From the NCBI GenBank assembly GCA_964035545.1, contig OZ037766.1, positions 25,798,126-25,862,125 on the forward strand: a stretch of DNA of 64,000 bases. The letters are read 5' to 3'. Origin of the DNA: Bugula neritina (Eukaryota; Bryozoa; Gymnolaemata; Cheilostomatida; Bugulidae). The notes beneath the pieces are model-generated. The model saw nothing but the letters and a program-made list of their open reading frames with translations. It did no database searches and was not told where the DNA came from. This document shows, piece by piece, positions 53,701-64,000 of this stretch. The number at the start of each line of letters is the position of its first letter. Position 1 is the first letter of the stretch. Position numbers and translations under genes: made by a program.

Positions 53701-56700
53701 TAATATATTACTATTATATAGTAATGTACTATTAACTAGTAATTTACTAGTAACTAGTAATATAATAGTAACTAGTAATATACTACTAGTAACTAGTAAT
53801 GTACTAGTTACTAGTATTAGTACATTAATAACTAGTAATATATTTCAGGCCAGCTGGAATGACTCTGCAAGCTCTCAGTGATAAAGATAGACAAGATTGG
53901 CTGGAAGCCATGGATGGTAAAGAACCTGTCTATGCACAACCGGTCCTGTCCAAAGACAATCAGGTTTCTAACATAACTTATTGATGTTTCTATATACTCT
54001 TTACATATTCTATATTTACGCACATTGCTATGCGCATTTAGTTTGTATCATGATGCACTGGGGAGTTACCGACTCTATCTAGTAGAATAAGTAGAATAAG
54101 AAACTACGTGCGCTATAAGTATACCTCACAATGCAGAAGGACATTACGTAAGATTCGTTTTTTGGCCATTAGTAAATCTTAAGATTTTTAATAGTGTAAA
54201 AATTAGGCTGCAGTAAATCTTGAAAAGTACAAATGCAGATTTTCCCCAAAATTTGTGTCTAACTGGGCTACCTAAATCTATCGTTATCTTTTAACTTACT
54301 TTCACGATTTTCCTCGGAAAATTTAAAGTGGCCAGTGGGGCTATTTCCTTATGGTTTTTTGTAATTACTTTTTAGTACATTTTCAGTATACAGTTACTAG
54401 TAATGGTCCATCTATTTACTGATTCATATTTAACTATTAATTTCTATAATAACTGACTGAGTTAAACTGATTCAAGTAAAATGTTTAAACCGTCTAGTTT
54501 TATTGAATATCGTTCTTGTTATCAAGCTTATGTAACATTGCTTTTTTAATGAAATGCAGTAACAATTATTCCACGTCAACTTCAGTGAGTTGATTCAGTT
54601 GAAACTCGGCAATTTGATATAAATCCTAACATCAGTATCAATCTGTTAGAATGGTGGTTGATAGAATAGCTGAATTGATGTACAACACAACATATTTATC
54701 TTTCAATAAAGATGTCTCTAAATACTGCCCTATTTTCCTCTTACTCTGATTGTTCTGCCTTTACCACTTCAGGAATATTCACTGGATAGCGTAGGATTCA
54801 CTTTTGTTCACAAGTGTGTAGATGGGGTGGAGAGCAGAGGTCTCAAAGATCAAGGCTTGTACAGAGTAGTTGGAGTGAATTCTAAAGTGAATAAACTCAT
54901 GCTACATGGTCTAGGTATGTACAAGTGCAGTAGAGATCAATGTGTGTTGTATCCGGGTGCTGATCAGTGATATAGAGGAGATTTTGTGTGTGTATTATGA
55001 GGTTGTTTAGCAAATATATGCAAGTGTATTTGTATGAATGACTTAGATGCTGTGTTATAGTGTTCTTTGTGTTGATGGTTTAATTTTAAACAAGTTGATG
55101 AGAATGTCGGGATTTACAGGGAATTTTGGGTAAACAACTGCATTTAAGATTATCCTGATTAATATATTTTTGGGACAGGAGAAAGTTACTTGAACAAGTA
55201 CTTGTTATATAGAGAACTGTGCTGATTATAGATTATAAAGCGGTTCAACATATGAAATAAATTTTACATACAATACCAAGGTTATTCAGGTACACAGTGT
55301 GTTACTTCAGGTGCTGCTTGTAGATCCCAAGAGGATAGATAAACTCAATCTCTCCGATCCTTCATCGGAATACGAAGTGAAGACAATTACTAGTGCTCTG
55401 AAGAATTACTTCAGAAAATTATCAGAACCAGTCATGACGTTCAAACTTCATCAGAAACTCATGTCCGCAGCAAGTATGTCTGCTGCATCCTGTTTATTAC
55501 TATCACCTGCTATCACCTGCCACTATCACCTGCCACTATCACCTGCCACTATCACCTGCTATCACCTGCCACTATCACCTGCTATCACCTGCCACTATCA
55601 CCTGCTACTATCACGTACTACTATCACCTACTACTATCACCTGCTACTGTCACTTGTTATTACCTGCCACTATTACCTGCTATCACCTGCCACTATCACC
55701 TGCCACTATCACCTGCTATCACCTGCCACTATTACCTGCTATCACCTGCTACTATTACGTACCACTATCACCTGCTACTGTCACCTGTTATTACCTGCTT
55801 ACCTATTGTCGCTTTGAGTACTCACAGACATGTTCATTTTAGGATTTTCATGTCATTTTCATTATCCTTGTAGAACTTGAAAACAAGCAAAGAAGAGTTG
55901 ACGAAATTGGCAATATAGTACGACAACTCCCAACTCAAAACTTCAAGGTGCTTTCGTTCCTCATTGGCCACCTGAGAAAGTACGTACGGAGTAACTACTC
56001 ATTGTAGAATATACATCACTGTAGAATAGAGGTCCTGTAGAACAGAGGTCACTGTAGAATAGATATCACTGTAGAATAGAGGTCCTGTAGAATAGAGGTC
56101 ACTGTAGAATAGATATCACTGTAGAATAGAGGTCAATGTAGAATAGAGGTCACTGTAGAATATACATCCCTGTATAAATTATATCACTGTAGAATATATA
56201 TCACTGTAGAATAGAGGTCACTGTAGAATAGATATCACTGTAGAATAGATATCACTGTAGAGTTACTCTGCTGTAGTGTGGCGGCCGACTCAGATCAAAA
56301 TATGATGGGCGTATCAAATCTCTCCGTGTGTTTTGGCCCGACGCTGCTTCGGCCCGAAGAGGAGACTGTAGCAGCTATTATGGACATAAAGTTTTGTAAT
56401 CTAGTAGTGGAGATACTCATAGCCAACTATGAAATGGTAGGTGTTGGTATTCAGGTCTCTCGGGTGTAATCGTATAGCTGTATGTCTACCTACAAAAGTC
56501 TTATGTGGTTTATTACATAATGTATATTACTACTTGTTGGTATGATAAATATTATGTAATATATTGCAACTTGCTCTGTAATATATAACACTGTTTATCA
56601 GCATGATAAGTGTGTTAGTTACCATTGAACTGCTATTGTTGCTCTGCTTACAGATATTTAGTAAAGAACGAACAACCAATGGTCTTTCAGCTGAAAGTTC

Positions 56701-59700
56701 AAAGGTCGTAGAGAGCACAACTTCTCAGCAACAGCAGTTGTACTGTGAGGAGAGTACGTATGGGAAACACAGGCACCAGTATAGAGCTAGTAGTGTGTAT
56801 GCAAATGTACCGGTGCAGTCGGGGACGGGTGCTAACCCTGCCAGTACCCCCGCCATCAGCAAGCTGACCTCTAGCCCCACTCATCCTGAGAGTATGCCCC
56901 CTACACATGTTAATGCTGTTCCCCCTAACAACGCTCCTCCTATACACAGAAACACCCCTCACTATCGAACTGACCAATCCTATCACACTTCTGGTGCTAA
57001 TATCAATAACAACAGTCTCAATGTCAAAGTAGACTCTAGAAAATCTCATCTGCAGATAAATAAACTTAGTAAGTTACTTTCAGATAAATAAACTTAGTAA
57101 GTTACTTTCAAATAAATAAACTTTGTTACCTTCAGTTAAATAAGCTTAGTAAGTTACCTTCAGAAGTTCCCAGTAAATTCTTGTTAAAGAAGTGGTTGTA
57201 GACAATTGGTTGCTTCTACCTAGTGTGTTTGCGTAGAGGAAGTTTCTTAGTGTGAGCAGCTTTTTGTGTGTAAACTGGAGACTTAGACTATGCTAGCCGT
57301 GCTTGCATAAAGTATGCTTAACATATTGTATAGTCAAGCAGTTTTGGTGAAGGTGGGCTCAGCTCAGAAGCAACCGATTTGTGCTACACCTTTGAGTCAA
57401 CTTTCATAGATATGCTAAACTGTTTTATTTGAAGAGTCCAACTAAATAGCCATGTTTATAGGCACTAGTCAAGTTATCTCTGTGTTGTTTCCCAGTCATA
57501 ATCTTCATGTTTGTCCTGTTAGCTGGTGTGTTGATGTGAAATCTCTCAAGTGTGCAGCTATATTCTAGATTGTTCATATGACATACTTTATCTTTTGTCA
57601 ACTGAATTTGTAATGTGTTTGTGTTATGATTGGTTGTAGGTAATAATTCACAATATCCCAGATACTGCTGCTTAGTTAGATGGTCACATTAGTTAGGTGG
57701 TCACGTTGGTTCGATGGTCACATTAATCTTATGGTCACGTTAGTTCAATTTGTATATTTAGATGTGCCAATTCGTATGTACACACCGCCACTTGTACCAG
57801 TTTTATGTATAAATACACCCACATCTGGCAGCTAGTGTGTTCATTACTATGTATTTCTGCTATGCCTAACATCTGCCTGCGATGTTCTTCCTAAATACTT
57901 GGGGGGAGGGGAGGGGTCTAATGTTCCCTCTTTATCAGTCAAAGTAATTCTGGTGGTTGACTATGACCGCGGTGTAATACCATGATCGCTATTACCACAT
58001 TATGACCACTACTACCACAGTGTGACACTGTGACCGTGATGTGACCAATATGACAGTGTTGTGACCACCTATCTAAGTAACATGTCTGCGATACTGTAAC
58101 CACGGGTAATATCCTTGTAACACAAATAACTACATCTATGTTGTAACTCTCTCATCCTTAACAACTCGCTACAGTAGTGTCCATTACATGTGGGTGACAG
58201 GGTTTGGAAACAAAACAGAGTGTTTATTTCTAACTGCCGATAGATTTAGTCTGTTTTGTCGACTCTTTAGATTTCTGAAGTAGTGGCATAGATGTGCATA
58301 ATGTGCATCCAGGAGTTCAAAAAACTTATTTTGAGAAGTTACTTCGTGCAGTAGCCTATGAACTGATATAATAAATTAAGTTGGGGCAGGCATGTGAGGT
58401 GGTAGAGCCGTCCCTCACTGAAGTTTACATTTTACAGTTAGGCCCAGAGGTTAGAATGATGAGAATAGTAATGGATATACTGTGCGTGTCATGAGTCACA
58501 TTTTCTATATTCTATTCCTGCACCTTGCCAACTTAATCCTAGTCTCAGTTCTCAGTCTATAGCGAGTTTTCTTTGTACCTGCCGCCTGTCATGTTTGGAC
58601 TATACACTTCCTGTCTTAGACTAACTGTAACTCTTCAACTAACTCATAACTAACTGTTTAATACAACCCAGCAGAGGGGAGCAGCCAATCAAATTGTTTC
58701 TTACATAGCCTGTCTCCATTTGTTGTCGGTGTCTTTTTTATCAATTATCGGAATGTTTGCCGATTATTTCATCTTAAAGCTAAGTTATACTTTGGAGTTA
58801 CTCTTCTTTTTACCTCGATATTTTCCAGGTGTAGAGAACTCCCACCTGCAGCCTGATAGGCCGGAACTGTATGGTGTAAACAAAACACCGGCGCGGCCGT
58901 CAAGCGGAAATGTCGGCAAACTGGTGTCACAACTCAACTGCCAGTCTAAGCAGCCCATCTACAGCAATCGCACCCCGGCAACTCCTAACAACCACAGACC
59001 CAACAACCAGGTTGTCACGCCATCCCAGGCCTGTGAGTAGTATGCTTTCTAATAGTCACACTACTGTCTACTTCTGAAAGTAGTATAATCATGACACAGT
59101 TTTTCTCCTGAACTTAAGGCGTGTAATTTGTGTGGTCATACATGCTATAGACTTAGATCATCCGGTTTATTGTATTTGGTCTGTTCTCAAACTAAGGTGA
59201 TGTGGAACTACTTTTATCACATTGTGAGGTATTGTGCTCACCAACCACTGGTTAATCAAAGGCTATGCTTCAATTAAGAAGTCATAACTTTCTTTCTTGT
59301 ACATGTCATTAATTATTTATAGAGCTGTTATTTTAACAAATTCACTTTTATGGAGTTATGCTCTCAGCATAAACCCAGAACTACTTTCTAGTGCATTTAG
59401 AATGTGATCTGATATGTATGTATACTTGTCTACTCTATGCACCACTATACCTACTTCACATCTGGCTGCTTGTATATTTGTAGACAATGTGTTACGTGGG
59501 CCGATGTCTAAGAGTTACGACAGCAACTCTCCTGCTAAAAATCCAAGTTATTCCCCTCCGTAAGTTCAGTACACGATGTACTAAGTCTTGATGTGCGTTT
59601 ATACCTCTACTTTCACGAGTTGAAAATTTCACCCTCGTTAAAGTGTGATGACTTTCTCGGCCAATTCTATAATATAGTCAAAGGGAATGATGATTCCTTG

Positions 59701-61375
59701 TAGATATTTAATTATTACTTTGTTGATTACATGATTTACCTAAAAAGTGGTAAAGTTTCAGCGATTCAAGTATAAGCTTCATTTATATAATCCTATCAAC
59801 TGCCATTCTCAGTTATTGCTTTTATGTCATTTAATTTACTGAGACATTTTTTCAAAAGAGCATCAAAGAGTCATATTCTGCTATTAAAAAGTGAGCTTCC
59901 GCATCAAAATGATTTCAGCGAGTTTGGGTGAAACTATAAAGGGGTGAAATTAATTGAAATTTGGTACTTTTTTCATCGAAAATATAAGCGCCTTTTTAGT
60001 AGTTTTGATCTCGCTGTTCCTACTTCATGATTTCTCGATTGTAAAGCACCATCTGTCGTCTCAAATTAACTCTTTTATCGATGAATCTCTGAAATTATTT
60101 AACTAAGTCAACTCATACCACCTGTTCTGTGTATGTCTTCAGTAAAACATTCCCTATTCTCTACCGTAACACTGCATGTTTTGTATACTACATCTCCACC
60201 TTCTACATTGTTTATCACATAGTGTTATGGTATAAGTGTGTATTTTATAGTACCACCAATAGGCTCTTTTATTTATGTTTAGTAACAGCTTGCATAAGTC
60301 TCACGGTCCAGGAACTCTGTCTAAGTTTATACGGGGCGTAACCAGGTCGTCTCGTACAAGATCTCGGTATTTGAAGTATGTTCATTGTGTGGCTGCATCT
60401 CGCCTCCAACTCTCACATTGTGCCCTCTGCTAATAGTTTGTTATCGCTGCAAGCTGGCAATGTGTTGTAAACTGGGTTTATGTTCTACTAGTTGGTAATT
60501 GCCTCCACCTGCCTTCGACCGAATCAACAGATGCTTGTATTTGAATTTCAGCTTTTCACTAATGTTTTTGTCGCTATTGTAACAATAATTTATGTACCAG
60601 TATTCTATGTTGTAAATTTCACCTCTTCACACCTATAAATCAACACAACTCGCAGCTCCTTTATTAAGTAATTGTATATTTATTAGTGACTGCTGAATAG
60701 ACTCAGTTCCTGTCATCATATACTTTGTAGTATATACTTATTTGTGTTTAGCTTATGGTTTCATTGACGTCTAGTGTAATGATTCATTGAGCTCTAGTAT
60801 ACTGTTGCATTGGGTTCTAGTATACTGATACATTGAGCTCTAACATATTTTCAGGTCTAGTGTGCCAGGTCCCGGGGCCCCTCTAATCAATAGACGTGTT
60901 CGAGCTTTATATGCTTGTGAAGCGGAAAATGAATCTGAACTTTCTTTTGAAATCAATGATATTATATACAATGGTAAGTTTAGCAAATGTGAAAAAGTAA
61001 GTTTAGCAAGTGCGAAAGTAAGTTTATTACTTGCAGTAATGTGTTTATTATATATAACACAGTTGTAAGTGTGTTATATTATATGAAAGTAAGTTCATTG
61101 TGTAAACTAGTAAGTTTAAAATATTTCAGTGAGTCTGATATAGTTTTGTGATGTCATAAGAAACATCTAAGCAGTTGGTGTTGCAGACAAAAGTAGCTCA
61201 TATTGATGCTGTGTAAGTTATCAAAACACGACGTTGTGTTGTTTGCTCACATTTATTAAAACTCGTTTATATTATTTTCTTAGTGCGAGAATCTCGAGAA
61301 CCCGGATGGCTAGAAGGGACATTGAATGGTAAAACAGGACTCCTCCCTGCTAATTACGTGGAATATATTCCATAA
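37893..61375 (+). CDS. GRAF-family BAR-PH-RhoGAP-SH3 protein (ARHGAP26/10/42-like)
   Basis: 23 exons join in frame to 902 codons plus stop: 37893-38046, 42346-42441, 43090-43151, 43596-43667, 43864-43968, 47064-47174, 48198-48240, 49268-49329, 50777-50839, 52642-52717, 53176-53285, 53407-53504, 53849-53963, 54773-54914, 55324-55473, 55874-55979, 56277-56436, 56654-57068, 58829-59032, 59484-59559, 60289-60366, 60855-60973, 61284-61375. BAR domain 1-256 ([17 protein letters not shown]), PH about 265-372 ([11 protein letters not shown] to [15 protein letters not shown]), RhoGAP about 391-575 with arginine finger Arg420 ([10 protein letters not shown]) and [20 protein letters not shown], a Ser/Pro/Asn-rich linker, and a C-terminal SH3 ([35 protein letters not shown]). 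GRAF proteins bend membranes and switch off Rho GTPases at clathrin-independent endocytic carriers and adhesions. Human paralogues are about 790-870 residues; the linker is longer here. Exons 20 and 21 have weaker homology support but keep the frame. Confidence 0.92.
38705..39045. repeat. 14-bp minisatellite in GRAF intron 1
   Basis: Unit TATAGTCTATACTC, about 24 units with single-base variants (CTCTGCTC, CTACAGTC, GTCCATAC). Confidence 0.95.
41412..41792. repeat. AGT/AGC triplet array in GRAF intron 1
   Basis: AGTAGTAGC and GGTAGT triplets over about 380 bases, including two near-identical blocks (AGTAATAGCAGTAGTAGTAG at about 41510 and 41594). Open in several frames as poly-Ser or poly-Val; not coding. 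Confidence 0.95.
42065..42345. repeat. 26-bp minisatellite ending in the GRAF exon 2 acceptor
   Basis: About eleven units built from TATGTATATTGTAGTGTAAG plus TAATGG or TAATGC. Each unit carries an acceptor-like TTGTAG and, directly after it, a donor-like GTAAGT. The last unit ends GTATGTTGTAG, which is the acceptor of exon 2 (42346). Confidence 0.9.
44619..46677. mobile_element. PIF/Harbinger-like non-autonomous DNA transposon
   Basis: 27-bp terminal inverted repeats are identical at both ends, starting GGGCGCTTTCGGATTCCCTA (44619-44645, and reversed at 46651-46677). They are flanked by TTA (44616-44618 and 46678-46680), the 3-bp target-site duplication typical of PIF/Harbinger. CpG-rich subterminal stretches repeat CCTACGCG, CATTCGGTA and ACGCGTA on both sides. 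The 2.06-kb interior is AT-rich, includes a TAATAC simple block, and has no open frame long enough for a transposase. It sits in GRAF intron 5 (43968-47064). Confidence 0.85.
45890..46260. repeat. Cryptically simple block inside the PIF-like element
   Basis: GATAATGATAATCAATAACG, then TACTAATAGTAATACTAAAG and AGTATTAGTATTAGTATAAC. It uses the same short motifs as the other simple blocks, but here lies within a transposon. Confidence 0.75.
47450..47580. repeat. (TATG)n/(TGTA)n microsatellite
   Basis: TATGTATATATGTATGTGTA-type repeats, with TGTGTGTATGTTATATGTGT recurring about every 64 bases, after GRAF exon 6. Confidence 0.95.
48395..49090. mobile_element. Possible foldback element with degenerate inverted arms
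   Basis: GGCAGTGATATAATTGG (near 48497) faces an inverted match, CCAATTAGATCACTGCC (near 48984). Further out, GAAAATTTCGGA near 48408 faces TCCGAAATTTTTGC near 49055. AAATCCGCT also occurs directly at 48756 and 49082. The arms are about 110 bases and imperfect. The element lies in GRAF intron 7 and has no clear target-site duplication. Confidence 0.35.
49785..50755. repeat. 32-bp minisatellite, about 30 units, next to GRAF exon 9
   Basis: Unit TATGACTATTCTATACAG followed by GTGTATTACTAGTA, highly homogeneous (mostly C/T and G/A single changes). Each unit has a pyrimidine-rich stretch and an AG|GT core. The array decays into TATATGTTGTACATGATACT, and then GTAG is the exon 9 acceptor at 50776. 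Confidence 0.95.
52395..52505. repeat. Inverted/tandem CACCACCTACAGGTG array
   Basis: Five units of CACCTACAGGTG or CACCTGTAGGTG joined by TAGTGTCAC or ATGTGTCAC. The core CACCTACAGGTG is nearly palindromic, so the array can pair with itself. It also contains E-box-like CACCTG sites. It lies in GRAF intron 9, about 135 bases before exon 10. Confidence 0.85.
53565..53845. repeat. TAGTAACTAGTAATATAT array between GRAF exons 12 and 13
   Basis: Degenerate 15- to 21-base units of AACTAGTAATATATTAGT and AGTAATGTACTAGTAACT. It fills nearly the whole 344-base intron and stops a few bases before the TATTTCAG acceptor of exon 13 (53849). Confidence 0.9.
55490..55800. repeat. ATCACCTGCCACT repeat after GRAF exon 15
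   Basis: Units of CTATCACCTGCCACTATCAC with TACTATCACGTACT variants. It begins about 20 bases after the exon 15 donor (55474). The reading frame of the exon stays open through it, but the donor GTATGT and the next exon's homology show it is intronic. Confidence 0.9.
56005..56265. repeat. 17-bp minisatellite abutting GRAF exon 17
   Basis: About 15 units of TCACTGTAGAATAGAGG, alternating with ATATCACTGTAGAATAG. It fills most of the 297-base intron. Every unit carries CACTGTAG, like the true acceptor GCTGTAG at 56271-56276. Confidence 0.9.
57055..57162. repeat. 28-bp tandem repeat of the GRAF exon 18 donor
   Basis: Units at 57055, 57083, 57111 (24 bases) and 57135. Each reads as ATAAATAAACTTA, donor GTAAGT, then TTACTTTCAG. 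The exon ends inside the first unit (57068). Units 2 and 4 repeat both the donor and a TTTCAG acceptor; unit 3 has lost the donor. Confidence 0.9.
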
Positions 61376-63743
61376 ACCAAAGTTTATACTTTTTTATGGA
61401 TAGAGAAGACAACTCTCGTGATTTCAATACTAATAGACGTACACGAAGTGACATCATCTGACAATCAGACATCTTTTCATTACCCAGATTATACAACGCC
61501 AGCCATGTGGTTGGTCAGCACTGAACTAGAATTGGCTGACGTACTGCCAAATAGCGGGAATGATTGCATATACCTTGTAACTTACGTGGTTGTAAAACCC
61601 GCCATGTTGCATGATTATACCAGTACATGATAACAGAGCCAACCTCTTTTTCACCCTAAGATAGATTTATTTATCCAGTAATATCTCAACATATAAATTA
61701 TCCCTATTATTATAAGAAATAGGATGTATCACCTGTATTTATGTAGTTCTTACAAACCTTTGAATCCCAAAAACACGTTTACAATAATATCGATCAAGTT
61801 TTACGCTACATGCTGTTGTTCTACACTGGCCTGTGTTATAGGCAGGGGCTGAGATTATTTTTATACTATTATCTTGCACTCTCGTTTTTTACAAATTTCA
61901 CGTTGAGTTTACCTTTTCAATCCGATTATAATGACCATAATGTTTAACTGGAGTTTAGTAGTTGTGTAGTTCAAGTTTTATTATTAAGTTTCCCCTGTTT
62001 TTGGTATTTATGCAATATTATTTATTGGCCCATCTGATTCTATATAGTAAAGATAACTACCACAAGTTGAAGTTTACTAAGTTTTACTCGCTATGTATAT
62101 TGAATTATATTGGTTTTTCATTTATTTTTATTACTGTCCTGATCTAGTGTATTAATGAGCTCAATGAAATACCTGGATGAAACCACTAAATGTTATCAGT
62201 TTGACCTCTTCAGATTAGTTCTTGTATATAGCAATCAATACAACTTTCTTATCTGTGATGTGGAGTAAAGCAGAATGAATTCAGTTAAAAATGCAGACTA
62301 CCTATGTTAGTCACCAACAAAGATGAGCTGTCCATTGTTTAAAGAATATCTTTACATACATAGTTGTGTGCACCCTATCTCTGAAAATAACTTCAAATAA
62401 TCTTTGGAAAAGAAAAACAAAAGTTGTCATCATAAATTGGTAAGCTTTTTTACTATTTACATGCAAGGCTCAAAAAATGAATGCCTGAACTGCTATCAAA
62501 AATAGAATGCATATCTATATAAAATATAGTAAGAAACTGGTTTTATCGTAATTTTTTATTTTAACATTTTTATGAATTTTCGTATATAATAATGAATAAA
62601 GATGTATAATATGATTAGCGTATGTATGAAAAAACGTATAGAAAAGGCACCATTTTTCATTAAACCAATATTGCCTTAAAAATAGCATGTGCAGGAATGC
62701 TGGATGTGTCAAAATTAGCTCAAAATGTTGACATACAAAACAGCCTGATATGAGAAAAGTCAAAAGAGAAGCAGAAAAAATTAGCATGAAAATTCTAATG
62801 CATAAATAAAACATCATGCTATACATTTTTATATTGATTCAAAGACTGCTCAATTCTATACATAATTTATGCTAAGAAAATAGTTTATTGCATGTAAAAA
62901 TAGCTGAGATGCGAATGAAGGTAACACATTACGGATGATAACTGTGGCCATCAAATCAACAATTTTGCTTTACAATGGCAGCAGTCAACTTGATTGAAAA
63001 TAATAAACAATTTTATGTGCACACTCCGTATCCAAAACAGGTAGAAAGTGTGCATTTTCTTGGCTATACATTCAACTATATAATCTACACAAAGGACATG
63101 CAGTTTACGCCACATGTAGCGGGTGAATAATTGGCAATCTATATAAAAATGTGTTTAATTCTTTGCAGTAGCGGTAGAGTAAATAGTAGGTATATGGTAC
63201 AATATCTGCAAGATAATCACAACAGTATAGTCGTGAGTTTAGAATGAAATTGGTGTACAGAAAAACAGCCGCCAGTTACCGCTTTCAGGCTGATAGACGA
63301 GTGAATAGAGATGAGCTAATCAACATGTATTATTAGTAGGTCAAATGTGAGCTGGAGCAGTCATTGCAGACTAGTCCAAAAAGGAAGTTAGAATTTCAAC
63401 ACAGGAGATCAGTATTGTATGTACACTGTACAAGTTGTGACTGTAAGTATAGTGGGTAGGTTACTTGAGGATTAGAGCAGATATTTGGTGTAATGTGTCA
63501 TTTAAAGTAGTGAGGTAGAGTAACTTATGGCAAAGAGTAGTTCTATGATTTTAAGTGGTTTTCATGGCGTAGAGCGGTTCTGTGGTATGGTGTGGTTTTA
63601 TGGTGTGGCTCTACTGTTTTAAAGTGGTTCTATGGTTCAAAGCAGTTTTGTGGTACAGTGTGTGGTTCTATGGTACAGTGTGTGGTTCTATGGTACAGTG
63701 TGTGGCTCTATAGTATAAAGTGGTTCTATAGTATAGAGTGGCT
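61376..63743. other. Convergent 3' region of GRAF and the right-edge gene
   Basis: Holds the 3' UTRs of two genes that face each other. AT-rich, no recognised exon. A degenerate repeat of TGGTTCTATGGTACAGTGTG units fills about 63560-63735 and runs up to the stop codon of the minus-strand gene. Confidence 0.5.
63560..63735. repeat. TGGTTCTATGGTACAGTGTG repeat
   Basis: Three good units around 63650-63710, plus decayed ones (GTGGCTCTA, GTGGTTTTATGG) on both sides. It lies just downstream of the stop codon of the right-edge gene. Confidence 0.8.
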
Positions 63744-63896
63744 CTATGACGTCCCATAAGTCTGTGTCACATTAGCCTGAACAATCTCGTTAAACGCGTT
63801 GTCGAAGCACCTCTTCAGCTCCTGATAGGACACAATGATGACGTTAGTTTCATCTGCTGAGGTCAGACATATCTTCTCTTGAACACCAGCGTCCAA
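63744..63896 (-). CDS. Last exon of an unrecognised gene (partial)
   Basis: 51 codons including TAG, after a TTGCTAG acceptor. It encodes LDAGVQEKICLTSADETNVI, then IVSYQELKRCFDNAFNEI and ends QANVTQTYGTS. Base composition is richer in GC than its surroundings and the predicted protein looks soluble and helical. I do not recognise the family. Upstream exons lie beyond the right edge. Confidence 0.6.
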   Translation of the reverse strand: MDAGVQEKICLTSADETNVIIVSYQELKRCFDNAFNEIVQANVTQTYGTS

Positions 63897-64000
63897 CTAG
63901 CAACACATAAACAGTGTGTAATATATGCAATCAATATAATATATAGAGCCCATATATTACAATTTGCACTGTAAATATATAGTATAAGATAGTATACATA

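Noticed and set aside
55474-55817. Open frame continuing past GRAF exon 15
   Set aside because: Runs through an intronic ATCACCTGC repeat; the GTATGT donor and the in-frame exon 16 show that the exon ends at 55473.

Overview
The window is nuclear DNA of an invertebrate bilaterian animal. It is AT-rich, its genes are split by canonical GT-AG introns, and it carries tRNA-derived SINEs and DNA-transposon remnants. The gene set (glycerol kinase 5, Reeler protein, ankyrin-DHHC palmitoyltransferase, RBX1, GRAF-type RhoGAP) is typical of Metazoa. I cannot fix the phylum; a lophotrochozoan is my guess only. Exon models were built by hand from splice signals, reading phase and remembered family sequences, without a search tool.

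Layout, left to right. 104-1989 (-): 5' part of a GK5-like FGGY kinase that runs off the left edge. 1990-5447: intergenic, with two hAT-like ends and a block of cryptically simple sequence. 5448-8777 (+): complete secreted NHL beta-propeller protein, 7 exons, 530 codons. 10607-10831 (-): C-terminal fragment of a rhodopsin-class receptor; a second, truncated copy lies at 33661-33820 (-). 11331-11785: two SINEs tail to tail across a TA array. 13034-16853 (-): secreted Reeler-domain protein with a Gly/Met/Arg-rich repeat exon; its 3' end is not resolved. 20063-28791 (-): complete ankyrin-repeat DHHC S-acyltransferase with two phase-incompatible, interchangeable exons for its last two membrane segments. 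30322-32330 (+): complete RBX1. 37893-61375 (+): complete 23-exon GRAF/ARHGAP26-like BAR-PH-RhoGAP-SH3 protein, 902 codons; one intron holds a 2.06-kb PIF/Harbinger-like element. 63744-63896 (-): last exon of an unrecognised gene entering from the right.

The genes are not an operon or pathway; neighbours look unrelated. DHHC and RBX1 are head to head over 1.5 kb. GRAF and the right-edge gene converge.

The most distinctive features are two. First, the DHHC gene can switch its TM3-loop-TM4 cassette by mutually exclusive splicing: each exon alone keeps the frame, both together break it. Second, minisatellites repeatedly sit on or within a few bases of splice sites. In at least three cases (GK5 exon 3 donor, GRAF exon 2 acceptor, GRAF exon 18 donor) the working splice site is itself one unit of the array, so near-copies of it stand in tandem.
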